A stretch of DNA of 64,000 bases from CAZEDU01 sp964511185 (GCA_964511185.1 CAZEDU010000005.1:23405-87404), one strand, 5' to 3'. Positions 51,330 to 60,377 are shown, numbered from the stretch's first letter. Notes: generated by a model not told the origin, from the letters alone. Program-made: numbers and translations.

Positions 51330-52883
51330 CTACGACGACACCGCCCGCGCCGACGCTCTCGGCACCGGCGCCACGGCTGGAGCGCGGACCGGATCTCTCC
51401 ACGCGCCCACCTGAATCGCCAGCTTCCCCGCGAGCGCGATCGCCGGCGCGAGGATGAACACCGGCGTGTAGCTGACCACGCCCATGTCGCCGAACGCCTG
51501 ATTCAAGTACGCGATGACGGCGGCGATGGTGACGAGCATCGCCGTGCGGTCGAGCGGCCGGTGGGCGCGGTGGTACGCGCGCGCGGCGAAGAACACCACC
51601 GCCGCCAAGTACAGCCACAGGCACGTGAAGCCGACGTACCCGCCCACGCTCCACAGCCACAGCACGCTGTTGTGCGGCAGGTAGCGGAAGTTCGGCATGA
51701 AGCTCGAGATGTCCGCCAGCGTGAGCACCTCGAAGTACTCGTGGCCGAAGCCCGAGCCCAAGATGGGATTTCTCTGCCAGGTGAAGACCAGGTTGAAGTT
51801 CTCCTGATCACGGAACTCGGTCGACGTGTCCTGCACGGTGCCGGTGTCGCTCGTGACGATGGAGCGAATCGCCCGCACCGGCTTGAACGCGCCCGCGGTC
51901 GAGCCCCACCCCACGGCCACGTACGCGAGGATCACCGGCAGCCCCAGAATCACCGCGCGCGTGAGGAGCCGCTTGGCGCGGTTCCACGGGCTGATCAGAA
52001 AAATCATCAGCAGGCAGGCGATCAGCGTGACGTACGCGAGCCGCCGGTCGTTGAGCACCAGCCCGACGAACAGAATCGGCACCACGATGCCCAGGCGAAG
52101 CGTGGTCGGCCACGAAGGCTTCTCCCACCAGAGGGCCACCATGATCACCACCGCCACCACGAACAGCACCGTGTCGGTGTGCGTGGTGACGTAGGGCGGC
52201 ATCAACCCCTGGCGCTTGGCGATGACGAAGTAGAAGAACGCGCCCCAGAAGACCTTCCACACCGCGGCGCCCACCACGACGCGGCCGAAGCGGCGCGCGT
52301 CCTCGATGCCGACCAGCGCGTGCGAGAACAGGTAGGCGATCATCGGCACCGAGAGCAGCACGCGGAACTGCCAGAAGCTCTCCTTGACGTTCCCCCCGCG
52401 GACGATGCCCCACGCCTCCATCCCCAGGAGCGTGACGAAGCTGAGCAGGAGCAGCGCGCGCAAGGGCTTGGGCGTGGGCACCGCGGGCGGGTCGATGCGG
52501 CTCTTCGTGGCGCGCCGGTACGCCACGATGCCGAGCAGAAAGAGGAGCAGCGCCTCGAGCGCCGAGAACCGCAAAGGGCCGATGCCGAGCGAGCTGCTCA
52601 GGTTGCTGTAGAGCAGCTTGCCGAGCGGGTGCAGCGGCGAGCGCCACATGCCGGCGTGCGGAATCTCGCCCGGGTTGTCGAGGAAGAGCGCGAGGAACGT
52701 CAACACGAAGAGCGTGGTGCGCAGCGGCGCGCGCCAGATGAGGTAGAGGCCGAGGAGCCCCAGCACCGGCCCCACCGCCACGAGGGGGTTGCCGCCGCCG
52801 ACCACCAGCCCGGCCAGCACGAGCACGACCCCGCCGCCGATGAGCCAGGGCGCCGGCGCGCCGGACCGCGGCGGGCCGCTCAC
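51330..52883 (-). CDS. wzy: Wzy-type O-antigen polymerase/ligase family protein
   Basis: A 517-residue inner-membrane protein with about 12 hydrophobic segments and one long periplasmic loop (about 330-400), the Wzy_C arrangement. Within it FTWQRNPILGSGFGHEYFE and MPNFRYLPHNSVLWLWSVGGYVGF form the conserved RNP...GxG...HN pattern. It should polymerise lipid-linked repeat units on the periplasmic side. Its ATG overlaps the Wzz stop by four bases, placing it in the export operon. Polymerase rather than ligase is inferred from the neighbours. Confidence 0.87.
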   Translation of the reverse strand: MSGPPRSGAPAPWLIGGGVVLVLAGLVVGGGNPLVAVGPVLGLLGLYLIWRAPLRTTLFVLTFLALFLDNPGEIPHAGMWRSPLHPLGKLLYSNLSSSLGIGPLRFSALEALLLFLLGIVAYRRATKSRIDPPAVPTPKPLRALLLLSFVTLLGMEAWGIVRGGNVKESFWQFRVLLSVPMIAYLFSHALVGIEDARRFGRVVVGAAVWKVFWGAFFYFVIAKRQGLMPPYVTTHTDTVLFVVAVVIMVALWWEKPSWPTTLRLGIVVPILFVGLVLNDRRLAYVTLIACLLMIFLISPWNRAKRLLTRAVILGLPVILAYVAVGWGSTAGAFKPVRAIRSIVTSDTGTVQDTSTEFRDQENFNLVFTWQRNPILGSGFGHEYFEVLTLADISSFMPNFRYLPHNSVLWLWSVGGYVGFTCLWLYLAAVVFFAARAYHRAHRPLDRTAMLVTIAAVIAYLNQAFGDMGVVSYTPVFILAPAIALAGKLAIQVGAWRDPVRAPAVAPVPRASARAVSS

Positions 52884-54352
52884 TGCCGTTTCACCTCGGC
52901 GAGGACCGGCAGCCCGAGCGAGCGCTCTATCTGCCAGGGCTCCACGATGCGCCCGCTCACGAAGTCGCGCGCGGCGCCGGCCAAGAGCGCGAGCATCAGC
53001 GCGCCGAGCAGCCCGCCGAGCACGATGAGCGCCACGTTCGGCTTCGAGGGCTTCTTCGGCACCTGCGCCGGGGTGAGCGGCATGTAGCGGTACTTGAACG
53101 CCGCGCGCGCGGCGTCGAGCTCGTAGCGCGCCTTCTCGATGCGGTCGATGAGCTCGCTGTACCGCTCGTGCGAGCGCGCCATCTCGCGCCGCGCCTCCTC
53201 GAGCGACGGGTCCTCCCCCAGCGCCGGCTCTGGCTCGTTGAACTCGCCCCGCATCGACAGGCGCGGCGCGCTCGGGGTGCCCCGCGCTTCGATGGTCGCC
53301 GCCGCGTCCTTGCCGCCCTTGCGCTGGTACTCCTCGAGCAGCGAGGCCTCGTCGTTCCTGAGCGAGATGACCTGCGGCGAGGGGCGCTGCAGCGCGGCGA
53401 TGCGCTGCTCGGTGTTGACGATGACCGGGTGCGCTTCGGAGTAGGTGAGCTTCTGCTCCTCGAGCTGGCGCTTCAAGTCGCTCAGCTGCCGCTGGCGGTG
53501 GTCCTCCAGGTCGGTGATGGCGCGCTGCTTGGCGGCGATCATCGAGCGCAGCTGCGCGAGCTCCTGCTCCTTCTGAATCGACTGGGTCGACCGCGCCGGC
53601 GCGGCGATGGCGGTGGGCGCCGGGCCTTTGACGCCGCGCCGCTTGTTCTCTTGCAGCTGGTCGAGCTGCTGCACCTGCGCGTTGAGCGTTTCGCGCGCGT
53701 TGGAGGCGTGAATCTCGAGGATGGAGATCGCCTCGGCGATCGCCGAGACCTCGGAGACGTGCTGCGACTCGAAGAAGTTCTGCTGCGCGGCCTCGACGAG
53801 CTGGTACGCGAGCTGCGGGTCGGGCCAGTCGATGCCGATGGTGATGATGCGCCGGTCGACGTCGACCTGGATGCGCCGCTCGAGGAAGCCCACCATCGCG
53901 TCGATCTTGTCCTCGTCGCTCATCTCGCCGCGCAGCACGCGGAAGACGGCGTCCTTGGCCTTGAGGATCGGCGCGCGCGTCTCGGCCCAGCGGTCGATGA
54001 GGTTGGTCTGCTTGATCAGCGCCACCACGTTGTCGCGGCGCAGGATGAGCTCGCGCGCCTCCTGGTTCGGCGAGCCGTCGTCGAACGAGATGCGGTTCGG
54101 GTTGCCCAGGCTGTTGATCAGCACGTCGTTGGTGGCGCGGAACTTCGCCTCGACGTGGTAGGTGCGCGGCAGGAGCGCCGCGGCGAGGATCGCGAGCGCG
54201 AGCACCGCGCCGAACACCCCGAGCGCCAGCAGCCGGTTGCGCCGCAGGCCGTGCAGCAAGAACAGCGCGTAGTCCTTGAGCAGCTGGTAATCGAACAGAT
54301 CTGCCGACTCACCTTCACCTTCCGGCGGTCGCTCGTATTGGCTCTCGGCCAT
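52880..54352 (-). CDS. wzz: Wzz/GumC-family chain-length regulator
   Basis: A 490-residue polysaccharide co-polymerase: N-terminal helix (LLALGVFGAVLALAILAAALL), a large periplasmic part with long coiled coils (about 210-330), and a C-terminal helix (PNVALIVLGGLLGALMLALLAG) preceded by the proline-rich YMPLTPAQVPKKPSKP. The cytoplasmic end is short, without a kinase domain, so a separate BY kinase would be expected. Position and size match epsV of M. xanthus. The operon order is OPX, barrel, small membrane protein, receiver, Wzz, Wzy. Confidence 0.88.
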   Translation of the reverse strand: MAESQYERPPEGEGESADLFDYQLLKDYALFLLHGLRRNRLLALGVFGAVLALAILAAALLPRTYHVEAKFRATNDVLINSLGNPNRISFDDGSPNQEARELILRRDNVVALIKQTNLIDRWAETRAPILKAKDAVFRVLRGEMSDEDKIDAMVGFLERRIQVDVDRRIITIGIDWPDPQLAYQLVEAAQQNFFESQHVSEVSAIAEAISILEIHASNARETLNAQVQQLDQLQENKRRGVKGPAPTAIAAPARSTQSIQKEQELAQLRSMIAAKQRAITDLEDHRQRQLSDLKRQLEEQKLTYSEAHPVIVNTEQRIAALQRPSPQVISLRNDEASLLEEYQRKGGKDAAATIEARGTPSAPRLSMRGEFNEPEPALGEDPSLEEARREMARSHERYSELIDRIEKARYELDAARAAFKYRYMPLTPAQVPKKPSKPNVALIVLGGLLGALMLALLAGAARDFVSGRIVEPWQIERSLGLPVLAEVKRQ

Positions 54353-54361
54353 GGCTCTCTT

Positions 54362-54757
54362 TCAAGACCTCTTCGCGGCGGCGCGCGCGAGCACGTCGCG
54401 AATCTGCTGGGTGAACTGAGCGCGGGTGAACGGCTTGATCAGGTACGCGTTGACCCCGACCTCTTCGGCGATGGCGCGGTCCTCCGGCAGCGTGCGCGCG
54501 CTCATCATCACCACCGGGACGTTCTGGAGGGCCGGCGTCTTGCGCATGAACTCGCAGACGTCGTAGCCCGACGACTCGGGCAGCATCAGGTCGAGGCACA
54601 CCAAGTCGGGCTGCAGCTCGTTGAGCCGCTTCATCGCCGTCCGGCCGTCGGGCGCCTCCAGGACGTCGAAGCCCATCAGGCTCAGGTAGTTGAGGACCAG
54701 CTTGCGCAGCGCTGGATCGTCTTCGACCAGGAGCGCCGTTTGCTTCTTGTTGCCCAA
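54362..54757 (-). CDS. Single-domain response regulator of the export operon
   Basis: A 131-residue receiver: LLVEDDPALRK, phospho-acceptor Asp in LVCLDLMLPESSG, VVMMSAR, and the conserved Lys in LIKPFTRAQF. There is no in-frame ATG or GTG; TTG at 54757, with AAGGGG nine bases upstream, gives the expected N-terminus MGNKKQTALLVED. It lies 9 bases before wzz. M. xanthus has a stand-alone receiver (EpsW) at the same place, so this is its likely counterpart, perhaps controlling export or polymerisation through protein contact. Confidence 0.85.
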   Translation of the reverse strand: MGNKKQTALLVEDDPALRKLVLNYLSLMGFDVLEAPDGRTAMKRLNELQPDLVCLDLMLPESSGYDVCEFMRKTPALQNVPVVMMSARTLPEDRAIAEEVGVNAYLIKPFTRAQFTQQIRDVLARAAAKRS

Positions 54758-54780
54758 TCGCCGATGCCCCTTTCGAACCT

Positions 54781-54954
54781 TCAGCCTAACAGCCGCGGGT
54801 AGAGGAACCGCAGCGCCGCCATGTAGAAGACGTTGTAGGCCGCAACCCAGAACAACGCACGTTTGAGGCCGCGCTTGCCGTTGCGGTCCCGCGCCGCCCA
54901 GATGGGCAGCGTCACCAGCGAGATCAGCACCGAGAGCAGGAGCAGCTTTTCCAT
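54781..54954 (-). CDS. Small two-helix membrane protein
   Basis: A 57-residue frame from ATG 54954: LLLLSVLISLVTLPIWAARD, a short basic loop (RNGKRGLKR), then ALFWVAAYNVFYMAALRFLYP. Both ends would face the periplasm by the positive-inside rule. I recognise no family. It lies in line between the barrel gene and the receiver gene and is likely co-transcribed; the ribosome-binding site is weak. A small subunit of the export or polymerase complex is a guess from position. Confidence 0.55.
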   Translation of the reverse strand: MEKLLLLSVLISLVTLPIWAARDRNGKRGLKRALFWVAAYNVFYMAALRFLYPRLLG

Positions 54955-55083
54955 GTCGGGTGTGGCGCCGCGCGGCCGGAACGCGAGCCGAAAGCCTAGC
55001 CGGTGGTCCGGCGGCGGGGAAATGCGGCGCGATGTCGCATGGGGTGCCACCCACCCCGCGCCCCAGCGGACGACGGCTCGGGA

Positions 55084-56306
55084 CTACGGCTCGCCCGGCT
55101 CGCGGCGGAACCCGGTCTGCCGGTCCCACGCGCCGCTGCCCACCAGCTTCCTCCACCGCTCGCGGTACGTGAACGCGGTGTGCAGCTGCCACTGAAAGCC
55201 GAGCGGCTCTCCGGGGCGCTTGCCCCACCCGCTCAAGTACCCGACCTCGAGCTGCATCTGCGGCGTCAGGTTGTACCTCGCCACGCTCTCGAGCAGCGCC
55301 GTCCACCCGGAGCCTTCGGGCGAGCCGCCCAAGCCCCAACCGAGCCCGCCGCGGGTGTCGACGGTCAGGTACCCCTGGCGGTAGAGCAGCTGCCCACCCG
55401 CGCCGGCGCGCTGGTAGATGTTCGCGGCGAACCGGTCGAGGAACGGCTCGAGCTGCGCCGAGCCGCGGAACTCGAAGCGCTGGCTTCGAAAGCTGCGCTG
55501 GTGGTTGTAGGCCGCCTCCAGCGCCGGGTAGAGCCGGTATGGCGCGGCCGCCCGCGGCGACGGCTGCAGCCGCACCGCCGCGACGCCCGCGCCCAGCTCA
55601 GTCGATTGGTGGCGTGACCAGGTGTGCCGCCACCGCTCGGTGCCTTGCAGCAAGGTGGCGCGCCGGTCGACCATCGCGGTGGGCTGGCCCGTCAGGAAGC
55701 CGGAGTACGACCCTTCGAGCAACGTGCCGATGGCGTCGTGCCGCCCGATGCCGCTGTAGAGCGACGCGTTCGCGCGCAGCCCGGTCTGCAGCGGCACCAG
55801 CACGCGCGAGAGCGGGTCGTTGCCGCCGCCGATGAGGTAGCCCGCGCCGATGGCGAGCTGGTGCCGCGTGCCCAAGGTGGTGGAGTAGCCGGCCTGGGTG
55901 AGCGAGTAGAGCAGCCGCACGGTGACGATCTCCGGCAGCGGCTCGATGAGCACCACCAGCGGGTCGAGCTGCGCGGCGAGCGTCGAGAAGTCGGCCACGC
56001 CGTACGAGAAGTACTCGCTGACGAAGAGCCGATGGTCCGCTTCCGCGTAGCCCCAAAGCCCGTACGCCTGGTGGAGCAGCTCCGGCTCCAGCCTCAGGTA
56101 CGGCTCGAGAAACAGGATGCGCGGGCCGTAGCGCGCCTCGAAGTGGCCGTGCCGCCCGGTCAGCCCCAGGCCGACCTCGGGCTGCAGCTCCACGTCGGCC
56201 GAGGCGATGCCCGACCCGTAGGTGTCTCGGTGCGCCCGGCCGCGTCGACCGTCACGTTCAGCTGGCCGGTGGCGACGGCCAGCGCGAGCGCGCAAGGGGC
56301 GAGCAA
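55084..56306 (-). CDS. Outer-membrane beta-barrel partner of the OPX protein, frameshifted near the start
   Basis: About 405 residues. A TTG at 56306, just after the OPX stop, begins a signal peptide (LAPCALALAVATG) and NVTVDAAGRTET. The rest of the protein (YGSGIASADVELQPEVGLGL onward) is in another frame; removing two bases from an ACAC at about 56222-56228 joins them. The body is a string of amphipathic beta strands with aromatic girdles and ends in FTYRERWRKLVGSG. Position after a short OPX gene matches the Wzp barrels (EpsX type) of myxobacterial composite OPX/barrel exporters. The break may be an assembly error or a real lesion. Confidence 0.75.
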
Positions 56307-56309
56307 CGG

Positions 56310-56927
56310 TTACTCGACGACGAGGACGTCGTTGTGCTGCAGCGTGAAGGTGCCCGCCTTGCCAATGGCGCGCGACGCGCCGTCGTAGGTGAAGCGGATG
56401 CGCGTCGGCTTGCCGCTCGGGTCCACGCCGCGCACCACGAACACGTAGTCCTTGCGCGCGTACTCGGTGAAGCCGCCGGCGGCCGCGAGCGCGTGCATCA
56501 CGCCGGCGCCGGGCTCCAGGTTGTAGACGCCCGGCCGCGTCACCTCGCCCATCACCGAGACCGCGACCTGCCGCACCTCCTCGACCGAGACGGTGACCAC
56601 CGGGTTGTTCAGGTAGTCCTTGAGCCGCGCCTGGAACTGCGCCGCCAGCACCGCGGGGGTGAAGCCCGCCACCACCACGTCGTTTAGGAACGGCAGGCTC
56701 ACCTTGCCGTCGCTGCGCACGCGGACCCGCGCCGACATCTGCTCTTGCTGGAACACGCGCACGTTGAGCACGTCGCCCGGCACGATGACGTAGTCCTTCG
56801 AGGCCTGGGTCGGGTCTTTGTAGTCGTCGACCCAGATGTAATTGCCCGGGTCCTTGGGGCAGCCGGTGAGCCCGGCGATGCACAACAGGGGGCACAACAC
56901 TGTGGCGAGGTGCCGAAGCGCGTTCAT
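56310..56927 (-). CDS. Short OPX-family polysaccharide export lipoprotein
   Basis: A 205-residue Wza relative: lipobox GLTGC (C23), then the poly_export domain (YVIVPGDVLNVRVFQQEQMS, VRSDGKVSLPFLNDVVVAGF, LNNPVVTVSVEEVRQVAVSVMGEV) and one SLBB domain (PGVYNLEPGAGVMHALAAAGGFTEYA). It stops at LQHNDVLVVE, so the C-terminal helix that lets E. coli Wza pierce the outer membrane is absent. It would need a partner barrel, and a barrel gene follows 3 bases later. The start has GAGGA seven bases upstream. Its M. xanthus counterpart is EpsY. Confidence 0.9.
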   Translation of the reverse strand: MNALRHLATVLCPLLCIAGLTGCPKDPGNYIWVDDYKDPTQASKDYVIVPGDVLNVRVFQQEQMSARVRVRSDGKVSLPFLNDVVVAGFTPAVLAAQFQARLKDYLNNPVVTVSVEEVRQVAVSVMGEVTRPGVYNLEPGAGVMHALAAAGGFTEYARKDYVFVVRGVDPSGKPTRIRFTYDGASRAIGKAGTFTLQHNDVLVVE

Positions 56928-57124
56928 CGCAGTCCTCGTCGCCGCGGGGGTTCAGGCGTGCGCCGACTTCATCGATCGATGCACAGAAGTCTGGCAGAAA
57001 CAACTTTGCGCCTGAAGGCACGCGCACTTGCGCGATGTAACCTTTTGAGCGCGTTTTTCGTTGAGCCTGGCTGGCGTTGTAGGGTCTTTCCAAGAAGAAG
57101 CTGCGCGAACCGAAGGGGCGAGAC

Positions 57125-58651
57125 ATGAGCGAAGTCCGACGAAGCGGCAGGCGGAACCCACCCCCACCCGCACGGCGTCGCCCCGCGCCCCGCCCGCCGC
57201 CGCCCGCGCCGCGCGCCACCGCGTCCCGAGGCGCCTCTCCGGATGGAATGGACCGCGCCCGCGGCGCCCAGCAACCGCCGCCGGCCATCGTTCGGCGCGC
57301 CCAGGCCGACGCCGAGGCCCTGGCCCAGAAGACCGACCTGAAGCCCCAGGACTTCGCCCGCCACGTGGTCGAGGCGTTCGAGGCGCACAAGAGCGACGTC
57401 GGCTACCAGCGCGTCTTCGCCTCGGTGCTGGTGCGCACCGATGCGGGCCAGCAGCGCGCCTTCGACCTGGCGCAGCAGCTCGTCGTCCCGCAAGACAACG
57501 CCCAGCGCGCCCAGACCGCCCAGGCGCTCGGCCACTTGATGAACAACGGCGACGGAGAGGTACAGACCTTCCTCTTCCAGACGGTGGGCGGCACGCTCGC
57601 GCAGCAGCCGGTGGCGCGCCTTCAGATGGCCCTGGGCTTCCTGAAGGACAACGGCGCCAGCCCCGAGATGGTCGACGGGCTCGCGAACGCGCTGCAGATT
57701 CCGCAGCGCCAGCAGGCGGCCGAGCAGATTGCCGAGAACGCCACGCGCGTGCTCTCGCGCTTCGGGGTCGACCCGAACAAGCTCGCCGAGCTCAAGCCCG
57801 AGCAGGCCGGCCCGGCGATGCACGCGCTCGCCTCCTACCTGCGCGACAACCCCACGCAGCGCGTCGAGCTGCAGGGCAACCCGATGATCCACGCGCTGGT
57901 GGAGCGCGCGGTGGCGCTCTCGACCGAGCCGGGCGAGCACCAGCGGCACCTGGTGGGCGGGCTCGCGCGCGTGTTCGACCACGGCGACGGCGACTTCCGC
58001 GCCCAGCTGTCGCGCCGCATCGCCGCGCGCTTGGTGGACCAGAACGACGACCGGCCGTTCGAGGCCGGCGGCTTCGGCGCCCAGCTCGAGTCGGTGATTC
58101 GGGAGAACGGACGCGGCGCGCGCCTGGTGGTGCAGCTGGAGGCCGACCTGCGCAAGGGGTTCGACGGCGTCGAGCCGCACGGCGACCGCGCCCGGCAGGC
58201 GGCGGAGCTCTACCAGCGGGCGATGACCGACCTGATGGCCCGCGCGGAAGGGGAGAAGCCGCCGCTCGAGGGCGAGCGCGTGCTCGAGCCGCTCGACGCG
58301 CTCCGCAACGCCCTGCCCGCAGCGATGATGGCCGCGAGCCTGTTCGACTCCGAGCACGCCGAGTTCTCGCGCACGGCGATCGGCGTCTTGACCGGGCTGC
58401 CCACGCTGCTCGAGGGGAAGAAGGGCAACATCCTCTTGCGCCGAGAGCTGGTGACGGGCCGCGAGTCGCCGTTGGTCGCGATGCTCACCCAGCCGGCCGA
58501 GTTCAACCTGCCCGAGTGGGACAAGGGGCAGAAGGCGCAGATCCGCGCGCAGGTGAACGCGGTGTTGAAAGAGGCGGAGGCGCGCAACAAGGACCCGGAG
58601 CTGCCCGCGCTTCGCCGCGGGGCGCGGTTGGTGCTGGGCACCCGCGGCTGA
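57125..58651 (+). CDS. Helical-repeat protein of unknown function in the export locus
   Basis: A 508-residue soluble protein. The first 60 residues are Pro/Arg/Ala-rich and disordered. The rest is almost wholly alpha-helical, with HEAT- or armadillo-like 35-45 residue periods (for example AFDLAQQLVVPQDNAQRAQTAQALGHLM, QPVARLQMALGFLKDNGASPEMVDGLANAL). No signal peptide, membrane helix or catalytic motif is seen, and I recognise no family. It lies between the OPX operon (divergent, 197 bases) and the initiating transferase gene (convergent, 12 bases), so a scaffold or regulator of the pathway is possible. The start follows GGGGCGAGAC. Confidence 0.75.
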   Translation: MSEVRRSGRRNPPPPARRRPAPRPPPPAPRATASRGASPDGMDRARGAQQPPPAIVRRAQADAEALAQKTDLKPQDFARHVVEAFEAHKSDVGYQRVFASVLVRTDAGQQRAFDLAQQLVVPQDNAQRAQTAQALGHLMNNGDGEVQTFLFQTVGGTLAQQPVARLQMALGFLKDNGASPEMVDGLANALQIPQRQQAAEQIAENATRVLSRFGVDPNKLAELKPEQAGPAMHALASYLRDNPTQRVELQGNPMIHALVERAVALSTEPGEHQRHLVGGLARVFDHGDGDFRAQLSRRIAARLVDQNDDRPFEAGGFGAQLESVIRENGRGARLVVQLEADLRKGFDGVEPHGDRARQAAELYQRAMTDLMARAEGEKPPLEGERVLEPLDALRNALPAAMMAASLFDSEHAEFSRTAIGVLTGLPTLLEGKKGNILLRRELVTGRESPLVAMLTQPAEFNLPEWDKGQKAQIRAQVNAVLKEAEARNKDPELPALRRGARLVLGTRG

Positions 58652-58663
58652 TGGGCCGTCCGG

Positions 58664-60061
58664 TTAGCTCGCGCCCCGGCCGGTCAGCACCACCGGAACC
58701 GTCTTGAGGATCAGGTTCAGGTCGCCCGAGAAGCTCCAGTGGTCGATGTACTGCATGTCCAAGTACATCCACTCCTCGAAGCTGATCTGGTTGCGGCCCG
58801 AGACCTGCCAGATGCAGGTCAGCCCGGGGCGCACCGACAGGCGGCGGCGCTGCCACGCCTCGTACTTGGCCACCTCGCTGGGAATCGGCGGGCGCGGACC
58901 GACGATGCTCATGTCGCCGCGCAGCACGTTGATCAGCTGAGGCAGCTCGTCGATGGAGTACTTGCGGATGAAGCGGCCGATCCGCGTGATGCGCGGGTCG
59001 TTCTTCATCTTGAAGACCGGACCGGACTGCTCGTTCTCCTTCTCGAGCTTGGCGCGCAGCTCTTCGGCGTTCACCACCATCGAGCGGAACTTGAGCATGT
59101 GGAACGGCTTGCCGTGCAGCCCGACGCGCACCTGCTTGAAGAAGACCGGGCCGCGCGAGGTGAGCTTGATGATGGCCGTCACCACCGCGAAGAGCGGCAA
59201 GAGCATCCACAGCGCGAGCGCCGAGCAGACGATGTCGAAGAGCCGCTTGAGCGCCATCTGGTGCGGCTTCGAGTCGACCGACTGGTAGTGCAGGTAGCCG
59301 TCGGCGATCGCCTTGCCGTCCACCGGGCGCGCGCGGTCGAGCCGGAAGCTGTAGGCCGGCAGCGCGAACGGGACGCCGAACTTCTCGCAGACCTTGATCA
59401 CGGCCTGCATCTCCGCGGCGTGCTTGAGCGCGTTGCCCGAGAGGTAGACCTCGTTCACCGGGATGGTGCGCAGGATGCTCTCGATCTCGCTCGAGGTGCC
59501 CAAGAAGCGCGAGCCCAGGCTGTCGGGGCGGCTCTCGTCGGAGAAGCGCAGGTAGCCGAGCACGTGCCGGCGGCCGCGGCGGCGCAGGTCCTCACCGGTC
59601 AGCCGGCCCATCGGACCGGTGCCCACGATGAGCACCTCGTCGAGCGGCCCTTCACGGTTGGAGACCGCGCGGAAGACGAAGAGCCGGACGCCCAGGACGA
59701 TGGGCCAGAAGACGACCAGGAAGTGCTGGACGGTCGGCAGCGCCGGGTCCTCGGGCGCGGCCACGTTCACCAGCGCGAGGATGGTGGTGACCGCCATCAC
59801 CAGAATCGACACCAGCGCCGCGTCGTCGGTGGTGTCGCGCTCGGAAGCCCACGGGTCGTAGTGGCGCAGCGCCGCGCTCGTCACCAGCCACACCGCGCAC
59901 GCCGCCATCCCGAACCACACCAGCTCGTGCGACGACGACTCGGTGGGCCGGCCCGAGAGCCACGTCGCGAACAATATCGAGAGCAGCAGAATCGCCAGGT
60001 CGGCGATCAGGTTGACCTTCGCGGTGAATCCCGGGGCGAGCTTTCCAAGCAGCGAAGACAT
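58664..60061 (-). CDS. Polyisoprenyl-phosphate hexose-1-phosphate transferase
   Basis: A 465-residue WbaP-type initiating enzyme that loads the first sugar phosphate onto undecaprenyl phosphate. Four N-terminal membrane helices are followed by a Rossmann-like CoA-binding-type domain (VLIVGTGPMGRLTGEDL). The C-terminal catalytic domain begins KRLFDIVCSALALWMLLPLF, a re-entrant helix, and contains GPVFFKQVRVGLHGKPFHMLKFRSM, KYSIDELPQLINVLRGDMSIVGPRPP and RLSVRPGLTCIWQVSGRN. The M. xanthus equivalent is EpsZ. It is separated from the OPX operon by the unknown helical gene. A 316-base leader region precedes it. Confidence 0.92.
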   Translation of the reverse strand: MSSLLGKLAPGFTAKVNLIADLAILLLSILFATWLSGRPTESSSHELVWFGMAACAVWLVTSAALRHYDPWASERDTTDDAALVSILVMAVTTILALVNVAAPEDPALPTVQHFLVVFWPIVLGVRLFVFRAVSNREGPLDEVLIVGTGPMGRLTGEDLRRRGRRHVLGYLRFSDESRPDSLGSRFLGTSSEIESILRTIPVNEVYLSGNALKHAAEMQAVIKVCEKFGVPFALPAYSFRLDRARPVDGKAIADGYLHYQSVDSKPHQMALKRLFDIVCSALALWMLLPLFAVVTAIIKLTSRGPVFFKQVRVGLHGKPFHMLKFRSMVVNAEELRAKLEKENEQSGPVFKMKNDPRITRIGRFIRKYSIDELPQLINVLRGDMSIVGPRPPIPSEVAKYEAWQRRRLSVRPGLTCIWQVSGRNQISFEEWMYLDMQYIDHWSFSGDLNLILKTVPVVLTGRGAS

Positions 60062-60377
60062 CGGTTTTCCTCAAGAGGCGAAGAGGACGCGGTGCGCCGT
60101 TCGCCATGTACGTCTTTATCCGTTTTTTCGCTTCACCTGTTGTGCCAATTGCGTAATCGACCGCTGGCGGTGAAATGCTTGAGCAAGAACCGATCCGGTT
60201 GGGTGCCAATGTCGGATATGAGTTATTTCAGCCACTTGGGTAAGATATCTGCCACGTCAAGGGTGCGCTTGGATGCTCCACTGGAGTGGGTCGATCTGCC
60301 CCATCTGCCAAGCCCTCGGCAACTCGAAAGAGCGGGGGCCGACGCGACCGCGTGACAGTCCGATTAGTGTTGGCGCC
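60062..60377. promoter_or_regulatory. Divergent control region of the initiating transferase gene
   Basis: A 316-base gap between divergent genes, richer in A and T (60105-60160, 60205-60255) than its surroundings. It holds the perfect inverted repeat AACCG-ATC-CGGTT at 60188-60200, a candidate operator, and TTTTTT runs near 60122. I could not place a convincing -35/-10 pair or a sigma-54 site. Confidence 0.4.

Noticed and set aside
57068..57081. A sigma-54-like TGGCTGGCGTTGT before the helical-repeat gene
   Set aside because: The -12 GC is missing and the spacing does not fit.
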